The translations under genes were made by a program, and so were the position numbers. Of a stretch of 23,442 nucleotides of DNA, positions 20,906 through 23,442 are shown one piece after another. How positions within the stretch are numbered: position 1 is the stretch's first letter; each line of letters opens with the position of its first letter. Origin of the DNA: a virus; the IMG/VR virus record IMGVR_UViG_3300025128_000346, positions 1 through 23,442 of that record. One strand, written 5' to 3'. Under the pieces are notes generated by a model. That model did no database searches and was not told the origin of the DNA. It worked only from the letters and a program-made list of their open reading frames with translations.

Positions 20906-21898
20906 TTAATAATACCTAGGAGCTGTTGCTTCTGTCATAATAGGAGCCCCTGCTGGTTTTGTAAATTCTCTTAAAGCATAGTTTGACAATAATGGTGTTG
21001 CAAACATTCCTAAAGGTGTCTGTAAATCTTCAATTTTCAATAATCCACCAGTATAAGGTACGCTATACTCTCCTGCTTTAGTTGCAAAATCTGCAATCAT
21101 TTGTGAAACAGAGCTAGGCTGTATAGCTGAATCTCCTATTGAGGCAGCTAAATTAGGAGTTAACATATCAGAACCAGTTAAGGGAAGAATTTTATCGGGC
21201 CCAACCATATTAGCTGGTAAAACAGCTTCTTTTCCACGTTCAATTATACCTTTTTCTATTTTAGCAAATAGTCTATTTAAAGCTTTATCGCTATCTAATC
21301 CTTTAGGAAAATATCTCATAGCTTGTTTTTCTAAACTTTTTTGAGCTACGTCCCCTATTTTTTGGCCTACTTTTTTTCCAGCCTGTCTTAAAGCTTGTTC
21401 TGCTTGTGGTAATGACTTGGCTGCCCCTAATGCTGTTGGGATTAAAGATGCGATTCCCATTTTTAAACCCATATCTTTTTGTGCTTCTAAATTTTGTTGT
21501 AATTGAGCAGCTCCACCCATAATACCACCTCTTAGATAGTCTTCTAAAAATGTTCCTTTATATTTTACTGGGGCACCAGTAGACATTTTTTTAGCTTTTT
21601 CTATTTGTTTCTTTTTAAAATCTTGTTTCTTCTTTAAGTCAGCAGCACCTAATGCTAAATTTATTATTTGCCCTCCTGGAACAAAGCTCAACCCAGCACT
21701 AACTAAACCTTTTACAAAGTCTGATTTAAATAAACCTTTACTTTCTTTTTTAACTTCATTTTGCATTTCTTTTAAACGTTTAGCTAATTCAGCAGTAGCT
21801 TCTCTAGCTTGCTTATTAAACATATCTTGTCTTGATTGCTCTTGAGCTATGTTTCTAGCGCCTCTAAATTGTCTTTCTAATGAAAATGGTGTTGCCAT
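20906..21898 (-). CDS. Virion-type protein with hydrophobic segments (330 aa)
   Basis: A 330-residue protein. Residues 1-60 are a charged helical, coiled-coil-like region (REATAELAKRLKEMQNEVKK). Then comes a Gly/Ala hydrophobic stretch (FVKGLVSAGLSFVPGGQIIN, about 61-80) and later a second (MGLKMGIASLIPTALGAAKS, about 147-166), which may touch membrane. AAGGAG precedes the ATG. Position beside the tail fibre and ejection-type proteins suggests a virion role. No named family is recognised. Confidence 0.65.
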   Translation of the reverse strand: MATPFSLERQFRGARNIAQEQSRQDMFNKQAREATAELAKRLKEMQNEVKKESKGLFKSDFVKGLVSAGLSFVPGGQIINLALGAADLKKKQDFKKKQIEKAKKMSTGAPVKYKGTFLEDYLRGGIMGGAAQLQQNLEAQKDMGLKMGIASLIPTALGAAKSLPQAEQALRQAGKKVGQKIGDVAQKSLEKQAMRYFPKGLDSDKALNRLFAKIEKGIIERGKEAVLPANMVGPDKILPLTGSDMLTPNLAASIGDSAIQPSSVSQMIADFATKAGEYSVPYTGGLLKIEDLQTPLGMFATPLLSNYALREFTKPAGAPIMTEATAPRYY

Positions 21899-21906
21899 AA
21901 TTCTCC

Positions 21907-21993
21907 TTACAGTTCTGCATGTAATTTATAAAAATTAATTATATATTCATAACAAATATTTCCCAATAATCCAAGCGTTTTGTTCTTAAGCAT
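21907..21993 (-). CDS. 28-aa micro-ORF between virion genes
   Basis: A 28-codon frame starting at an ATG (21993) that overlaps the end of the tail-fibre gene by eight bases. A GGAG site lies six bases upstream, within the codons for the fibre protein's last residues. The peptide begins MLKNKTLGLLGNICYEY and continues as an amphipathic helix ending KLHAEL. Its stop codon overlaps the ribosome binding site of the next gene. It fills almost all of an 87-base gap that would otherwise be unusually large for this operon, which supports a real gene. Function is unknown. Confidence 0.5.
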   Translation of the reverse strand: MLKNKTLGLLGNICYEYIINFYKLHAEL

Positions 21994-22999
21994 CTTCAGC
22001 TCCTGTTGGGTTGCTTAATGAAAACCAAGATGTTCCGTTACAATATAATGTAAATCCACCATAACCTACAACTCTATCGTCTGAGCCTGATGTTAAAAAT
22101 ATATCTTGTGAACCACCACCTTCATTATGTTCTAATTGTATAAAATTTGCTGAATTAGTTTTTACTATGTATAATATTTGTCCTTGCACTCCCCCTGACA
22201 AGCCCCCTATAGTTACATTATTACTTGATGTGTCTACTTCTAAAACAGTAGTGCCAGAAACATCTACATTATCTGTAGGTCCTGCTGTGCTAAATGCGGT
22301 ATGTTTATATGATACAGTACCTTCTACGTCAAGGGTAGTAGTTGGTGCAGTAATACCTATACCTATTTTACCGTCATTTTTAATTGTTAACTCAGGGTCT
22401 GCTAACGTTGTTCCGCTAGATATATAAAATTTAGTAATATCGTTGCCTATAAATCCTGATACCCATCTTTTAGTGCCACCATTCCACCATGACATTTCAA
22501 TATCTGAACTGTCTAATCCTAAACCGCTTATACCTAATGTTGCTCCATTTTCTGATGACGTAAATCTTGAGGCGCTAGTAGTAAGCGAAGCGAGTGCCAT
22601 ACCTTGTGTTAGCGTTCCTCCTGAAACTGTACCAGTTTTAGCTATATCTACTGGTGCGTCAGCGGCATCTGTAGAACTTCTAAATGATACTGCTCCTTTT
22701 TTATTTTGAATAGCAACAGCAGAAGTTGAACCTGGTTGTCTAAGAAGTATTTTATCTACTACAGGAGTATTATTTGTTTTTTTAGACAGTCTTTTAACTT
22801 CTTTTTCTAATTTACTTACTGTTGATACTAAATTTTTTAAGTCTACACCCAAATCAATACTATGCCATCTATTAGATTCTTTTACATAAAGCTTTATACC
22901 TTTTAAAGATGAGCGTATAGTTACGTCTCCATTTTGCCCTTGAGATGCTTGTGGAGTACCTTTCCCTATTGTTATTCCTCTTGGTTCTCTAATTGACAT
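21986..22999 (-). CDS. Tail fibre-like protein (337 aa)
   Basis: A 337-residue protein. The N-terminus (SIREPRGITIGKGTPQASQG) precedes a segment (SLKGIKLYVKESNRWHSIDL) that I recall from marine phage fibre-type proteins. Residues about 50-75 are a trimer-type coiled coil (VSTVSKLEKEVKRLSKKTNN). The rest is beta-rich and low in Cys, with a repeat-like GKIGIGITAPTTTLDVEGTV typical of fibre shafts or regions before chaperone domains. The C-terminus (TLYCNGTSWFSLSNPTGAED) closes in a Trp-rich beta fold. It should bind the host surface. Its start overlaps the preceding stop (TAATG). Confidence 0.75.
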   Translation of the reverse strand: MSIREPRGITIGKGTPQASQGQNGDVTIRSSLKGIKLYVKESNRWHSIDLGVDLKNLVSTVSKLEKEVKRLSKKTNNTPVVDKILLRQPGSTSAVAIQNKKGAVSFRSSTDAADAPVDIAKTGTVSGGTLTQGMALASLTTSASRFTSSENGATLGISGLGLDSSDIEMSWWNGGTKRWVSGFIGNDITKFYISSGTTLADPELTIKNDGKIGIGITAPTTTLDVEGTVSYKHTAFSTAGPTDNVDVSGTTVLEVDTSSNNVTIGGLSGGVQGQILYIVKTNSANFIQLEHNEGGGSQDIFLTSGSDDRVVGYGGFTLYCNGTSWFSLSNPTGAEDA

Positions 23000-23442
23000 T
23001 ATTTAATACTTTTTTCTCTATAAACTATACTTATATCGTTTATTTGAAATGATGAAGGTATATAACCTATGTCATATGCAGTTCGTACACTTACAGATTC
23101 AGATAGCGCTGAATTTAATGTAGCTACTTTAGTGCTACCATTATAATCAGTAATTGTTCTAACTTGCCCCTGCCCAGGTCCTTTATAAAAAAATATAGGC
23201 ATACCATTATAGTAATCGTCTGTAGATGAACTGCTTGTTAAAGTAACTGTTCGAGATGATGGTTGAGCAGCCACATATTGTACAGTACCTGCATTTGTAT
23301 AGCTAAATTGCAATGCTATTGAGTAAACATTTTTAATACTAGATGTTGGCTTTAACCCTACTGTTATCCAATCGTTAGAACTTGTCCCTGCATTATAGGA
23401 ATCAAAACCTTTGGCATTACTGTAATATGTAGTATCTTCAAA
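22999..23442 (-). CDS. Partial tail protein, beta-rich (runs off right edge)
   Basis: The minus-strand frame is open from the right edge (23442) to the stop at 22999, giving 147 residues without a start; the apparent TTG start at 23313 is internal. The visible C-terminal part is Ser/Thr/Tyr-rich and beta-like. It contains FFYKGPGQGQVRTITDYNGS followed by TKVATLNSAL, a 'G.GQ.R.I.dYngsTkvatl' motif I recall from tail fibre and baseplate-type proteins of marine phages. It is upstream of and overlaps the tail fibre gene (TAATG). It is probably a tail tube-associated, baseplate or fibre protein. Confidence 0.65.
   Translation of the reverse strand, partial: FEDTTYYSNAKGFDSYNAGTSSNDWITVGLKPTSSIKNVYSIALQFSYTNAGTVQYVAAQPSSRTVTLTSSSSTDDYYNGMPIFFYKGPGQGQVRTITDYNGSTKVATLNSALSESVSVRTAYDIGYIPSSFQINDISIVYREKSIK

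Noticed and set aside
22167-22709. Plus-strand ORFs opposite the tail fibre gene
   Set aside because: Antisense shadows, Pro/Val/Ser-rich, with no plausible starts.

Overview
The window looks like part of an AT-rich tailed dsDNA bacteriophage genome, most like uncultured marine phages. The grounds are dense packing with stop/start overlaps (TAATG, ATGA), AGGAG-type ribosome binding sites, a recombination/replication cassette, and a block of very long virion proteins on the opposite strand. The host cannot be read from the sequence. Three good sigma70-like promoters (TTGnnT, 17 bases, AT-rich -10 box) suggest that host RNA polymerase reads the early genes. The window holds no DNA polymerase, primase, integrase, portal, major capsid, large terminase or recognisable lysis gene.

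Layout. (1) 1-314, minus: a gene cut by the left edge, possibly a small terminase subunit. (2) 315-861: a gene-free stretch with a candidate plus-strand promoter, a strongly structured region containing two diverged repeat modules, a C-rich island in otherwise AT-rich DNA, and a rho-independent terminator. It may encode a structured RNA of about 450 nt, or be a packaging or replication site. (3) 862-1911, minus: four small early genes. (4) 1912-2080: a divergent control region with a rightward promoter and a dyad over its -35 box. (5) 2081-5414, plus: a monocistronic acidic coiled-coil gene with its own terminator, then a run of very small genes, including two membrane peptides (39 and 22 aa). 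(6) 5415-5524: a second rightward promoter whose transcript would begin with a 14-bp hairpin. (7) 5525-11825, plus: a ribbon-helix-helix regulator, Cas4/RecB-like Fe-S nuclease, Sak3-type (DUF1071) annealing protein, SSB with a DADIPF tail, tiny HTH protein, a possible structured RNA (7849-7944), zinc-ribbon protein, MazG-like protein, HNH endonuclease, small overlapping ORFs, DnaB-like helicase, RuvC-like resolvase and a possible PD-(D/E)XK protein. (8) 11806-23442, minus: virion genes. Read in transcription order from the right edge these are a beta-rich tail protein cut by the edge, a tail fibre, a 28-aa micro-ORF, three unrecognised virion-type proteins, and two very large proteins (1216 and 1022 aa) that look like internal or DNA-ejection proteins.

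How they fit together. The nuclease, annealing protein and SSB form a Red-like recombination set. The DnaB-like helicase and RuvC-like resolvase serve replication and branch resolution. The small genes near the divergent control region are probably early host-takeover or regulatory functions. The early/replication block and the virion block converge and overlap by 20 bp at 11806-11825. All functional names rest on motifs and remembered family patterns; no database search was run.
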